Below, piece after piece: positions 24,798 through 33,530 of a DNA stretch of 51,984 bases. This DNA comes from an uncultured Lachnospiraceae bacterium. GTDB taxonomy: Bacteria > Bacillota > Clostridia > Lachnospirales > Lachnospiraceae. The translations under genes were made by a program, and so were the position numbers. The notes beneath the pieces were generated by a model. That model made no database searches. It was given only the letters and a program-made list of their open reading frames with translations, and had not been told where the DNA came from. Where the stretch lies: positions 1 to 51,984 of the forward strand of contig CAJUMJ010000045.1 in NCBI GenBank assembly GCA_910587095.1. Direction: 5' to 3'. Within the stretch, counting starts at the first letter, position 1. Each line of letters starts with the position of its first letter.

Positions 24798-25280
24798 ATG
24801 AGAGAAGAATTATTGAGAATTATAGAAAGGAACAGCCGCATAGACTTAAAGGAGCTTGCGGTAATATTGGGCGTAGAGGAAATCGATGTGGTGAATGCAT
24901 TGCAGAGCCTTGAAGAGGAAGGGATTATCTGCGGTTATCATACTATGATAGACTGGGAAAAGACTTCTATCGAGAAGGTTATCGCGCTGATTGAGGTTCG
25001 TGTGACGCCTCAGAGGGGGCAGGGTTTTGACAATATTGCGGAGCGGATCTACAAATATCCGGAGGTAAATTCCGTGTATCTGATCTCCGGCGGCTATGAC
25101 TTGCTTGTCACGCTGGAGGGAAAATCTCTAAAGGAGATATCAGGCTTTGTTTCCGACAAGCTCTCCACACTGGAAGCTGTTTTGAGCACGGCGACTCATT
25201 TTATTCTGAAGAAATATAAAGATCATGGCACTATATTGGCTAAGAAGTATGAGGACACGAGAGAGAAGGTGACACCGTGA
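24798..25280 (+). CDS. Lrp/AsnC-family transcriptional regulator
   Basis: 160 residues. N-terminal helix-turn-helix (about 1-60: LLRIIERNSRIDLKELAVILGVEE) and C-terminal ligand-binding RAM domain (about 70-150: VIALIEVRVTPQ, VYLISGGYDLLVTLEG). Such proteins respond to amino acids and often regulate a neighbouring aminotransferase. Here the next gene is one, with a 4-bp GTGA overlap, so co-translation is likely. ATG with AGGAGGAGG upstream. Confidence 0.9.
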   Translation: MREELLRIIERNSRIDLKELAVILGVEEIDVVNALQSLEEEGIICGYHTMIDWEKTSIEKVIALIEVRVTPQRGQGFDNIAERIYKYPEVNSVYLISGGYDLLVTLEGKSLKEISGFVSDKLSTLEAVLSTATHFILKKYKDHGTILAKKYEDTREKVTP

Positions 25281-26446
25281 AAGATATGTTATCAAGACAG
25301 GCGGTAGCTTTGAAGCCGTCCGGTATCCGAAAGTTTTTTGATATTGTGAGCGAGATGGAGGACGCGCTCTCGCTCGGCGTCGGTGAGCCCGATTTTGATA
25401 CGCCGTGGCATATCAGGGACGAAGGAATCTATTCGCTGGAAAAGGGACGTACCTTCTACACTTCAAACAGCGGTTTGATGGAGCTTCGGAAAGAGATAGT
25501 GTCCTATATGAAGAGAAAGCAGGGCGTTGCATACGATCCTGTCCATGAGGTATTGATTACGGTCGGGGGCTCCGAGGCGATTGATATCGGGCTGCGCGCG
25601 GTAATTAATCCGGGGGACGAGGTGCTGATTCCCCAGCCCAGTTTTGTATCCTATGAACCATGTGCGATTATGGCAGGCGGTGTGCCGGTCATCATTGAGT
25701 TAAAAGCGGAGAATGAGTTTCGCCTGACGGCAAAGGAGCTGGAGGCGGCCATCACGGATAAGACGAAGATACTGATTCTTCCTTTTCCAAACAATCCGAC
25801 CGGAGCGATTATGGAACGGAAGGATTTGGAAGAGATTGCGGAGGTAATAAGAAAACATGACATACTTGTCATGTCAGATGAGATTTATGCGGAGTTAACT
25901 TACAAGGAAAAGCATGTCTCCATTGTGGAGATAGAGGGTATGAGAGAGAGGACGATTCTGATCAACGGGTTTTCCAAGGCATATGCTATGACGGGTTGGA
26001 GACTGGGCTATGCTTGCGGCCCGAGAGAAATTGTCGAGCAGATGGTGAAGCTTCACCAGTTTGCGATCATGTGCGCGCCCACTACGAGCCAGTACGCTGC
26101 GGTTGAGGCGTTGCGCAACGGAGACGAGGATGTGCGGGAAATGTGCACAGCCTATAATCAGAGAAGACGGTATTTGATGAACGCTTTTCGCGAGATGAAG
26201 CTGTCCTGTTTCGAGCCGTTTGGAGCGTTCTACGTGTTCCCATGTATTAAGGAATTTGGAATGACCAGCGAGGAATTTGCCGAGAGATTTTTGCAGGAAG
26301 AGAAGGTGGCTGTGGTGCCCGGAACGGCTTTCGGCGACTGCGGGGAGGGGTATCTGAGAATCTCCTATGCGTATTCTCTGGATAATTTAAAGCTGGCGAT
26401 CGGCAAACTTGCGAATTTTGTGGAGAGGCTGAGAGAGAACGCCTGA
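25277..26446 (+). CDS. Class I/II PLP-dependent aminotransferase
   Basis: 389 residues, fold type I. Visible: YTSNSGLMELRKEI (substrate-site region), ILPFPNNPTGAIM with the conserved Asn and Pro, SDEIYAELTY with the PLP-ring Asp, GFSKAYAMTGWRLGY with the Schiff-base Lys, and YLRISYAYSLDNL with the carboxylate-binding Arg. Resembles PatA/AspC-type enzymes; the amino donor cannot be told. Starts at GTG 25277, overlapping the Lrp-type stop by 4 bp, with AGAAGG 7 bases upstream; ATG 25286 is an alternative. Confidence 0.92.
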   Translation: MKDMLSRQAVALKPSGIRKFFDIVSEMEDALSLGVGEPDFDTPWHIRDEGIYSLEKGRTFYTSNSGLMELRKEIVSYMKRKQGVAYDPVHEVLITVGGSEAIDIGLRAVINPGDEVLIPQPSFVSYEPCAIMAGGVPVIIELKAENEFRLTAKELEAAITDKTKILILPFPNNPTGAIMERKDLEEIAEVIRKHDILVMSDEIYAELTYKEKHVSIVEIEGMRERTILINGFSKAYAMTGWRLGYACGPREIVEQMVKLHQFAIMCAPTTSQYAAVEALRNGDEDVREMCTAYNQRRRYLMNAFREMKLSCFEPFGAFYVFPCIKEFGMTSEEFAERFLQEEKVAVVPGTAFGDCGEGYLRISYAYSLDNLKLAIGKLANFVERLRENA

Positions 26447-26458
26447 GGAAAGAAGATC

Positions 26459-26950
26459 ATGCATATTATCTTACATCAGCCGGAGATTCCGGCAAATACG
26501 GGAAATATCGGCCGTACCTGCGTAGCGACAGGTACGGCGCTCCATTTAATTGAGCCGCTTGGCTTCCGGCTGGATGAAAAGTCCATTAAACGGGCAGGAA
26601 TGGACTACTGGAAGCACCTGGATGTGACTCGTTATATCAATTTTCAGGAATTTAGGGAAAAGCATCCGGGGGCAAAGATCTGGTATGCCACAACGAAAGC
26701 AAAGCGTCTCTATACGGAAGCGGATTTTTCCGCGGATGATTTTATTATGTTCGGCAAGGAGAGTGCCGGAATCCCGGAGGAGATTCTTGTGGAGAATGAG
26801 AAGACCTGCATCCGTATTCCTATGCTCGGCGAGATCCGTTCATTAAATCTTTCCAATTCCGTGGCGATTGTGCTTTATGAGGCGTTGAGACAGAACGGCT
26901 TTGCGAGGATGCAGAGGGAAGGAGAGCTGCACAGGCTTAGCTGGTATTAA
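26459..26950 (+). CDS. trmL: tRNA (cytidine/uridine-34-2'-O)-methyltransferase
   Basis: 163 residues of the SPOUT superfamily. Begins MHIILHQPEIPANTGNIGRTC, the TrmL hallmark, and has FGKESAGIPEEIL and IPMLGEIRSLNLSNSVAIVLYEALRQ, which form the knotted SAM site. It methylates the wobble base of tRNA-Leu in characterised members. ATG 12 bp after the aminotransferase stop, with GAGGAAAG upstream, so in one operon with Lrp and aminotransferase genes. Confidence 0.94.
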   Translation: MHIILHQPEIPANTGNIGRTCVATGTALHLIEPLGFRLDEKSIKRAGMDYWKHLDVTRYINFQEFREKHPGAKIWYATTKAKRLYTEADFSADDFIMFGKESAGIPEEILVENEKTCIRIPMLGEIRSLNLSNSVAIVLYEALRQNGFARMQREGELHRLSWY

Positions 26951-26982
26951 AAGAAGACTTACTCCCGGACTGGGACTTGGAC

Positions 26983-28407
26983 TCAGTCGTCGTCTTCCAC
27001 TTCGGACTTAGGAAGAGAGAAAATAAATTCCGTCCCCACGCCCTCGGTGCTGATTACGTTGATGTTTTCACCGTGCGATTGTATGATTTCTTTCGTGATT
27101 GACAGGCCGAGCCCCGTTCCCTTCTTGTCTTTTCCCCTGGACAGGTCAGATTTATAGAAGCGGTCCCAAATCAACTTCAGATCGTCTTTCGGGATACCGA
27201 TTCCGGAATCTTTCACGCTCACAAATATTTTATTTCGTTTTTCGGTAGTTTCGATTTTGATGAGTGAATCGTGATGGCTGAATTTGATGGCATTGTCCAG
27301 AAGATTGTAGAGAACCTGCTGGATTTTGTCCACATCCGCTACCACATACATCTCGTCGCCTGTGAGCACCAGTTCGATGCCGATCATTTTCTGACGGCAG
27401 GTGCCCTCAAAGGAGGCCGCCACATTGCGGATGACGGTATTTATTTCAAAATCCGTTTTGTTGAGCATAATGCCTTTTGTATTCAGATTGTTCAGGGTTA
27501 AAAGGCTGTTTGTCAGCTTGGTCAGGCGCCCGGTTTCATTTAGAACGATATTCAGGTATTTTTCATACATCTCGGGAGGAATTGTGCCGTCAAGCATAGC
27601 TTTCAGATAACCCTCGATGGACGTCAGGGGGGAGCGGAAGTCATGGGAGACATTAGCCACGAATTTTTTCTGGTCATCCTCCGATCTGGCGATTTCACTG
27701 GCCATATAGGATAGAGTGGCGGCCAGATAGCCCATTTCATCTTCGCTTTCCACGCTGAACTCATAGTGCATATTGCCGCTCGCGTACTGCTCTGTCGCCT
27801 CCGTAATTTTGCGCAGAGGAATATAGACCATCTCCGTAAAAAAGATCAGGATGATCAGGGACAGAAGAAAAAGAATCAACAGCATAATATAAGATATGTT
27901 AAGCAACTGGTTGGTTGCTGTCTGTATGCTGTGAAGGGAAGCGTGGATTACCACATAACCTTTTACCTTATAGTCGGAGGTAATGGGTGCTAAAACGCTC
28001 AGGACTTCCTCGCTAAAGGTCTGGAAAAAGTTACCGATTGTGTAATAAGAGCCGGCGGTAACGGTAGGGTCGAAATTTTCTACCACAACCTCGTTTTCCA
28101 CATCCACGGGGGCTGAGGAGTCCAAAATCATGCGCCCGGAGGGATTGATAATCCAGATAGTGGCGTTCAGATAGGTGTCCAGGGCGTCAAGCTGGGTCTT
28201 GACCGTTTCCAGTGACGCTTTCGTATTGTAGAGGTCGGTGGCGTAGGTGTTGGCGATGAGCGTAGCTTCCCGGTAGAGGGAATCCGCTTTGTCTTTTGTA
28301 AGGTGGTTGAATGTCATGTCTGACACAAAGGTGGCCACCACCACAAAGCCGAAAAGTCCGAAGATGATATAGGCGAGTATCAGTTTAAGGTAGAGGGTTT
28401 TACGCAT
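26983..28407 (-). CDS. PhoR/ResE-like membrane sensor histidine kinase
   Basis: 474 residues. Membrane segments about 8-27 and 171-193, an external PAS/Cache-like domain between, HAMP (about 193-245), H-box FVANVSHDFRSPLTSIEGYL with His near 255, then NLLDNAIKFS, KDSGIGIP and GTGLGLSITKEI of the ATPase. Ends with an acidic EVEDDD tail. Preceded on the same strand by its response regulator with a 15-bp gap. The signal is unknown. Confidence 0.93.
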   Translation of the reverse strand: MRKTLYLKLILAYIIFGLFGFVVVATFVSDMTFNHLTKDKADSLYREATLIANTYATDLYNTKASLETVKTQLDALDTYLNATIWIINPSGRMILDSSAPVDVENEVVVENFDPTVTAGSYYTIGNFFQTFSEEVLSVLAPITSDYKVKGYVVIHASLHSIQTATNQLLNISYIMLLILFLLSLIILIFFTEMVYIPLRKITEATEQYASGNMHYEFSVESEDEMGYLAATLSYMASEIARSEDDQKKFVANVSHDFRSPLTSIEGYLKAMLDGTIPPEMYEKYLNIVLNETGRLTKLTNSLLTLNNLNTKGIMLNKTDFEINTVIRNVAASFEGTCRQKMIGIELVLTGDEMYVVADVDKIQQVLYNLLDNAIKFSHHDSLIKIETTEKRNKIFVSVKDSGIGIPKDDLKLIWDRFYKSDLSRGKDKKGTGLGLSITKEIIQSHGENINVISTEGVGTEFIFSLPKSEVEDDD

Positions 28408-28422
28408 GAAAGATTTCCTTTA

Positions 28423-29121
28423 TCACTTGGTTTCAAATTTGTAGCCGACACCCCAGATTGTGGCGATACGCCAGCTTGCATGATCGTTAATTTTTTCACG
28501 CAGCCGCTTGACGTGAACGTCTACGGTGCGGCTGTCACCGATATATTCGTAACCCCAAATCTGATCCAGAAGCTGTTCTCTGGAAAAGACGTGATTGGGC
28601 GAAGAAGCAAGGAAATAGAGAAGCTCCAGTTCTTTTGGAGGCATTTCTATGGGCTTGCCCATGTAGACGACGGAGTAGTTTGTCTGATTGATAACCAGAT
28701 CCGGGTATTCCACACTCTTGACGTCAGAATTTTTCGGTTCCGCCATAACCGGTTTATAACGGCGAAGAACCGCTTTTACGCGGGCGACAAGCTCCTTGGA
28801 ATCGAAAGGTTTTTCCATATAGTCGTCGGCGCCGAGTTCCAGGCCGAGCACTTTATCAAAAATTTCGCCTTTGGCGGACAGCATGATAATGGGAAGCTGG
28901 GATTTTGAACGCACTTCCCGGCAGACCTGATAGCCGTCGATTCCAGGAAGCATCAGGTCGAGAAGCATGAGATTGGGTTCAAAACTGTCCACAGCCGTCA
29001 GGGCGGATTCTCCGTCATTCACGATCATTGTCTCAAAGCACTCTTTTGTCAGATACAGGGAGATAAGCTCCGCGATGTTGTTGTCGTCGTCTACAATTAA
29101 AATTTTCTGTTTGTTAACCAT
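28423..29121 (-). CDS. OmpR/PhoB-family response regulator
   Basis: 232 residues from ATG 29119-29121, preferred because TGGAG lies 9 bases upstream; a second ATG four codons earlier (29133) lacks such a site. Receiver: ILIVDDDNNI, LMLLDLMLPGIDGYQ (phospho-Asp), MEKPFDSKELV (Lys). DNA-binding winged helix ends ATIWGVGYKFETK. Pairs with the kinase at 26983-28407. The gene upstream on this strand is mutS2, with six hairpins in between. Confidence 0.93.
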   Translation of the reverse strand: MVNKQKILIVDDDNNIAELISLYLTKECFETMIVNDGESALTAVDSFEPNLMLLDLMLPGIDGYQVCREVRSKSQLPIIMLSAKGEIFDKVLGLELGADDYMEKPFDSKELVARVKAVLRRYKPVMAEPKNSDVKSVEYPDLVINQTNYSVVYMGKPIEMPPKELELLYFLASSPNHVFSREQLLDQIWGYEYIGDSRTVDVHVKRLREKINDHASWRIATIWGVGYKFETK

Positions 29122-29156
29122 CTTAATCTCCATTCCGGAGCGTTTACGCGACCTGA

Positions 29157-29353
29157 GGCATTACTTTGCTAACGCAAAGCCGCAAATATCAAATTTGCGT
29201 CTGCCATCAAACAAATTTGTGGCGCTCCTGCACAAATTTGCGTGTGAAAAACGCCCGTTTTGGCGTTTTTCGGCGTGAAAGTGATTTGCGAAGCAAATCC
29301 AGTACTTCCAAGTCAGCTATGCTGACTTTGCGAAATGTCCTCTGGCATTACTT
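29157..29353 (-). repeat. String of six hairpins between mutS2 and the regulator, with flanking direct repeats
   Basis: GGCATTACTT occurs at 29157-29166 and 29344-29353, the second covering the mutS2 stop codon. Between them: CTTTGC/GCAAAG (29164-29179), CGCAAAT/ATTTGCG (29181-29199), CAAATTTGTG/CACAAATTTG (29212-29240), GAAAAACGCC/GGCGTTTTTC (29246-29271), GATTTGC/GCAAATC (29283-29299) and AGTCAGC/GCTGACT (29311-29327). All stems are perfect. The fourth is an effective-looking terminator in either direction. Origin and role unknown. Confidence 0.75.
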
Positions 29354-31717
29354 GAATTCCGCAATGGTAACTCCGGCATCGCCTTCTCCGAACTCGCCAA
29401 GCCGGAAGCTTTTAATGACCCGGCTTTTCCGAAGATATCCCTGTACGGCTTTCCGAAGCGCTCCGGTTCCCTTTCCGTGTACGATGCGTACACTTGGCAG
29501 GTGTGCAAGATAAGCGTCGTCCAGATATTTATCAAGCTCTGAAAGCGCCTCGTCCACCGTTTTTCCCAAAAGATTGATCTCCGTGGAGATGGAATAGGAT
29601 TTGGACATTTTGAGCTTTCCGGAGGAACTTCGCTGCATTTTTTCGGTTTGTATCGTATCGTCCTCGAGCAAAACCAGATCGTCCAGAGATACCTGGGAAC
29701 GTATGATACCGCACTGTACGAATAGCTTTCCGTTTTTGTCGGGAAGAGAACTGACGCTGCCCTTTAATCCCATAGAGACAATTTTTACGCTGTCGCCTGG
29801 ACGGAGCTGGTTTGGCTTTAAAAGTTTATGCGTTGGTTTTTCGGCTTTAAGGGCGAGTTTTTCGTTTTTCTCCGAAATTTTTTCGTTTACTTTCCTGCGG
29901 GACTTTTCCAGATCCTTGATAGAGGAAGTTCCGGCTTTCTGGAAAGTGCGGATGGTTTCGTCCGCCAGCTCTTTGGCATTTTGGAGGATTTCTCTCGCCT
30001 CCTCGTTGGCCTCCCTTATAATGCGGTCGCGGGACTGGTCGATCTTTTCCTGTTTGGATTCCAGACGTTTTTTAAGCCCCTCTATTTCCCGCTTAAAGGC
30101 TTCGATTTCTGCCTGCTCTTTCTCAATGGTAAGCCTGCTGTTTTCCAGGTTGGCAAGCAGATCCTCAAAGCTTTCCTTGTCCTGTGTAATATGCTTTTTG
30201 GCTTCCTCGATAATGTAGTCCGGCAGGCCCAGGCGGGAAGAGATCGCGAAAGCGTTGCTCTTACCGGGAACGCCGATCAGGAGCCGGTAAGTGGGTCTGA
30301 GCGTCTCTACGTTAAACTCGCAGCAGGCGTTTTCCACAAAGGGGGTGGAGAGAGCGTAAACTTTTAATTCGCTGTAATGGGTGGTGGCCATGGTGCGGAT
30401 ACCCCGTCCGTGGAGATGATCGAGGACGGAAATAGCGAGAGCCGCTCCCTCGGTGGGATCCGTTCCTGCGCCCAGCTCGTCGAAAAGGCAGAGGGACTGC
30501 GCGTCGGCTTTTTGTAAAATGGACACAATGCTTGTCATATGGGAGGAGAAGGTGGAAAGACTCTGTTCAATGCTCTGCTCGTCCCCGATATCCGCATATA
30601 CTTCCCGGAAGACAGACAATTGCGAGCGGTCCAGGGCAGGGATATGCAGACCGGCTTGTCCCATCAGAGTGAGAAGGCCGACCGTTTTTAAAGCGACGGT
30701 TTTACCACCTGTGTTGGGTCCTGTAATGATGAGCAGGTCGAAATCAATTCCAAGGGAAATATCTACGGGCACTACCTTTTTCCTGTCGATAAGCGGGTGA
30801 CGGCCTTTCCGAATTTGAATCTGCTGCTTTGTATTAAAAAGGGGCATGGTGGCGTTGTGCTCCATGGCGAGGGAGGCTTTTGCGAAAATAAAATCCAGCA
30901 TGGTCATGGATTTCTGGTTCGTGGCAAGAGCTTCCGTGTGGGCTGCCGCCTGGGCGCTCAGAGCTGCCATGATGGCCTCAATTTCCTCCTGCTCCTTTAT
31001 GGAAAGTTCTTTTAACTCATTGTTCAGGTTGACAACGGCCGCAGGCTCAATGAAAAAGGTGGAGCCGGTGGAGGACTGGTCGTGTATCATGCCGGGCACC
31101 TGGCTCTTGTATTCCGCTTTCACAGGGACACAATAACGGTTATCGCGCATGGTCACCACGGCATCCTGCAGATAGGTGCGCAGAGAGCCGTTTAACATGG
31201 AATTTAGCTGAGAGTGGATGCGGTCGTTTGTGATCGTCATGCTGCGGCGGATATGCTTCAAGGCGGGACTCGCGTCGTCGGCTATTTCCTCCTCGGAAAG
31301 GATACAGCGGTTAATCTCGTTGGCAAGAGGAGTAAGCGGCTCGAGACTGTCAAAGTATGGCTCCAAAGAATCGCCCGGAATGTCGTCCCGCTCCTTGCGC
31401 CCGTAAGTTTTGATACGGTTCACATTATCCAAAAAAGAGGCGATGCGCAGGAGCTCAATAACCGATAGGACGCTTCCGACTTCCAGGGATTTGAGACTCA
31501 TTCCCAAATCCTTATTGCTGCCAAAAGAAGTGGAACCTTTGGCAAACAGACGCCCAAGTGCATCGGCTGTCTGGTTTTGTGCCTTACGGATCTCATCCAA
31601 ATCCGTCATGGGCAGAAGCGATTCCGCCAGCTTTTTTCCGGGTTCGGAGGTCGCTTTCTCTTTTAACTGACTGATTATTTTAGTGTATTCTAAAATGTGT
31701 AGTACTTTTTCGTTCAT
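29348..31717 (-). CDS. mutS2: Endonuclease MutS2
   Basis: 789 residues, the usual length. The MutS core ATPase has GPNTGGKTVALKTVG (Walker A, near 335) and LCLFDELGAGTDPTEG (Walker B, near 415). A long coiled coil rich in Glu and Lys follows (about 515-640). The C-terminal Smr nuclease domain (about 710-789) has EINLLGKTVDEAL and HGKGTGALRKAV. MutS2 suppresses recombination or rescues collided ribosomes, and lacks the mismatch-recognition domain. Divergent from the HtrA-like gene. The stop lies in the direct repeat of the hairpin string. Confidence 0.94.
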   Translation of the reverse strand: MNEKVLHILEYTKIISQLKEKATSEPGKKLAESLLPMTDLDEIRKAQNQTADALGRLFAKGSTSFGSNKDLGMSLKSLEVGSVLSVIELLRIASFLDNVNRIKTYGRKERDDIPGDSLEPYFDSLEPLTPLANEINRCILSEEEIADDASPALKHIRRSMTITNDRIHSQLNSMLNGSLRTYLQDAVVTMRDNRYCVPVKAEYKSQVPGMIHDQSSTGSTFFIEPAAVVNLNNELKELSIKEQEEIEAIMAALSAQAAAHTEALATNQKSMTMLDFIFAKASLAMEHNATMPLFNTKQQIQIRKGRHPLIDRKKVVPVDISLGIDFDLLIITGPNTGGKTVALKTVGLLTLMGQAGLHIPALDRSQLSVFREVYADIGDEQSIEQSLSTFSSHMTSIVSILQKADAQSLCLFDELGAGTDPTEGAALAISVLDHLHGRGIRTMATTHYSELKVYALSTPFVENACCEFNVETLRPTYRLLIGVPGKSNAFAISSRLGLPDYIIEEAKKHITQDKESFEDLLANLENSRLTIEKEQAEIEAFKREIEGLKKRLESKQEKIDQSRDRIIREANEEAREILQNAKELADETIRTFQKAGTSSIKDLEKSRRKVNEKISEKNEKLALKAEKPTHKLLKPNQLRPGDSVKIVSMGLKGSVSSLPDKNGKLFVQCGIIRSQVSLDDLVLLEDDTIQTEKMQRSSSGKLKMSKSYSISTEINLLGKTVDEALSELDKYLDDAYLAHLPSVRIVHGKGTGALRKAVQGYLRKSRVIKSFRLGEFGEGDAGVTIAEFK

Positions 31718-31811
31718 GATAACCTCGTTTCAAACGTTTATATTTCTGTTTTCTATGCATTATCCTACCACAAATGACGGAAAAATACTATCAGGAATCG
31801 TTGATTGCGGC

Positions 31812-31910
31812 TTGTCCGCTATATTTACTCGTGGTATACTAAACACAAGTGACTGCCTCTAATGATAAGAGAATAAAAAATATTCCGAGAGTGTCAAGCA
31901 TGACACTCTC
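31812..31910 (+). promoter_or_regulatory. Promoter and leader hairpin of the HtrA-like gene
   Basis: TTGTCC (31812-31817), a 17-bp spacer and TATACT (31835-31840). In the leader, GAGAGTGTCA (31887-31896) and TGACACTCTC (31901-31910) form a perfect 10-bp stem with a 4-nt loop, without a T run, so it is not a terminator. Confidence 0.55.
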
Positions 31911-31954
31911 TTAGTATGCGAAAACCCGTGTGCTTCGAGAGAAAGGTAAACGAG

Positions 31955-33334
31955 ATGTCTGAACAGGAAAAGGGAACAAATACGACGGGGGAAGAGCCCG
32001 TTAAGGAGCAGGCGCAGTACACGCTTTCTGTACAGAAAGAATTCATGCGGGAAAAGATCAAGCAAAAGCCTGTCAATAAGAAAAAACTGTTGCGCAGAAC
32101 GGTAATCACTGCAGTGATGGCAGTGGTGTTTGGCCTGGTGGCCTGCTTTACGTTTTTGGTATTGGAGCCGGTGATCAGCAATCGCCTTTATCCCGAAGAG
32201 GAGCCAAGCGAGGTGGTGTTTCCCGAGGAGACGCTGACGGAGGAGATGAAGCCCGAGGATATGCTGGTCAATGAGGAAGATGAGGAAGCGCAGACGCCGG
32301 AACCGGTAGATATGGAGATGGTGGACGAACAGATTGAGGAGCTGCTTTCTAAGGTTGATTTGGAGTTTACATTGGAAGATTACCAGTCTCTTTACGAAGA
32401 GCTGCGGGCGTTGACGCAGGAGGTTGGCCGGGCGGTGGTCACGGTAGCGGGTGTCACCTCAGATGTGGACTGGTTTAACAATATTTATGAAAATGTAGCC
32501 TCCGCTTCCGGCGTGATCGTAGCCGACAATGGAAAGGCCATGCTGATTTTAGTCAGTGCGGGAAACCTGAACGGGGCTGACAGCATCGAGGTGACTTTTT
32601 GCGATCAGACACAGGTGGAAGCGGAGCTTGTACAAAAGGATCCCAACACGGGGCTTGCCATTTTGTCCGTACCTCTTTCCGCCATAGGTAAGGAAACAAT
32701 GGATATGATTGCCATCGCGCAACTGGGAAGCTCTAACGTCGCAAGCCTTTTGGGAGCGCCTGTGATTGCGCTGGGAAGTCCGCTTGGAACCGGCGGTTCC
32801 ATCAGTTACGGGGTGGTGACATCCACGGGTACGCCGATTGATTTACCTGATTCCGCTTATAAACGGATTACCACGGACATCTACGGCAGCCGAAACGCCA
32901 CAGGTATTCTGGTCAACTTAAAAGGTATGGTGATCGGTATCATAGACAATGTGAACGCGGGAAACGATATGGCTAATCTGCTCACGGCTTTTGGCATCAC
33001 GGAGTTAAAAAGCACGATTGAACAGATGTCAAACAATAAAGAGCGGGCGTATCTTGGGGTGCATGGGGCGGATGTGCCAAAGAGAGCCGTCGAGGATACG
33101 GAGCTTGATATGCCGGCCGGCACTTATATCAGGGAAATCGAGATTGATTCCCCGGCAATGGCGGCAGGTATACAGAGTGGTGACGTGGTCACAAAGATCG
33201 GGAGTACGGAAATTACGACCTACAATGAACTGCTGGGGATTTTGCAGTCGGCGAAGCCGGAAGATGTGCTGACGATTACTTTGATGAGACAGGGGCACGA
33301 GATGAAAGCGGACGTAACCCTGGGAAGCTGGTAA
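31955..33334 (+). CDS. HtrA/DegP-like membrane protein with the catalytic residues replaced
   Basis: 459 residues from ATG 31955 (GAAAGG upstream). Cytoplasmic tail, membrane segment about 48-70, acidic linker, trypsin-like domain (about 150-350), PDZ domain (about 365-459: YLGVHG, SPAMAAGIQSGDVVTKIG). In active HtrA the His lies in a TNxHV motif and the Ser in GNSGGPL. Here these positions read LILVSAGN (about 197-204) and GSRNATGIL (Ala at about 315); only the Asp (KDPNTGLAIL, 229) is kept. It is most likely a protease-dead scaffold or binding protein. Divergent from mutS2. Confidence 0.85.
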   Translation: MSEQEKGTNTTGEEPVKEQAQYTLSVQKEFMREKIKQKPVNKKKLLRRTVITAVMAVVFGLVACFTFLVLEPVISNRLYPEEEPSEVVFPEETLTEEMKPEDMLVNEEDEEAQTPEPVDMEMVDEQIEELLSKVDLEFTLEDYQSLYEELRALTQEVGRAVVTVAGVTSDVDWFNNIYENVASASGVIVADNGKAMLILVSAGNLNGADSIEVTFCDQTQVEAELVQKDPNTGLAILSVPLSAIGKETMDMIAIAQLGSSNVASLLGAPVIALGSPLGTGGSISYGVVTSTGTPIDLPDSAYKRITTDIYGSRNATGILVNLKGMVIGIIDNVNAGNDMANLLTAFGITELKSTIEQMSNNKERAYLGVHGADVPKRAVEDTELDMPAGTYIREIEIDSPAMAAGIQSGDVVTKIGSTEITTYNELLGILQSAKPEDVLTITLMRQGHEMKADVTLGSW

Positions 33335-33362
33335 GAACATGGCAGGAAATGAAAGAGAGAAG

Positions 33363-33528
33363 ATGGAGGTTAGTGTGAGAAGAGTTTCTAAAGACGTCCC
33401 GCCATAGGACGGGACGCCAAGAAACTCTAGGAGTTGCGTTGCAATTCCGTCTCACACAGGAGAATGCCTGAAATACGGGCATTCTCCGCACTGATTTGAG
33501 TCACAGCAGAGCTGTGACATGGAGGTTA
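33363..33528 (+). repeat. Branched hairpin leader element, copy B (yhaM leader)
   Basis: P1 GTGTGAGA (33373-33380) with TCTCACAC (33450-33457) encloses P2 AGAGTTTCT (33381-33389) with AGAAACTCT (33420-33428), whose loop holds CGTCCCG/CGGGACG (33395-33416), and P3 GGAGTTGC-GTT-GCAATTCC (33430-33448). P4 GGAGAATGCC with GGCATTCTCC (33459-33487) and P5 GTCACAGC-AGA-GCTGTGAC (33500-33518) follow. The unit is flanked by ATGGAGGTTA at 33363-33372 and 33519-33528; the second contains the Shine-Dalgarno GGAGG of the next gene. Same architecture as 17085-17246. Confidence 0.8.
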
Positions 33529-33530
33529 AG

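Noticed and set aside
33519..33530. Upstream ATG of yhaM at 33519
   Set aside because: This ATG overlaps the GGAGG that serves ATG 33531; initiation at 33531 is better placed.
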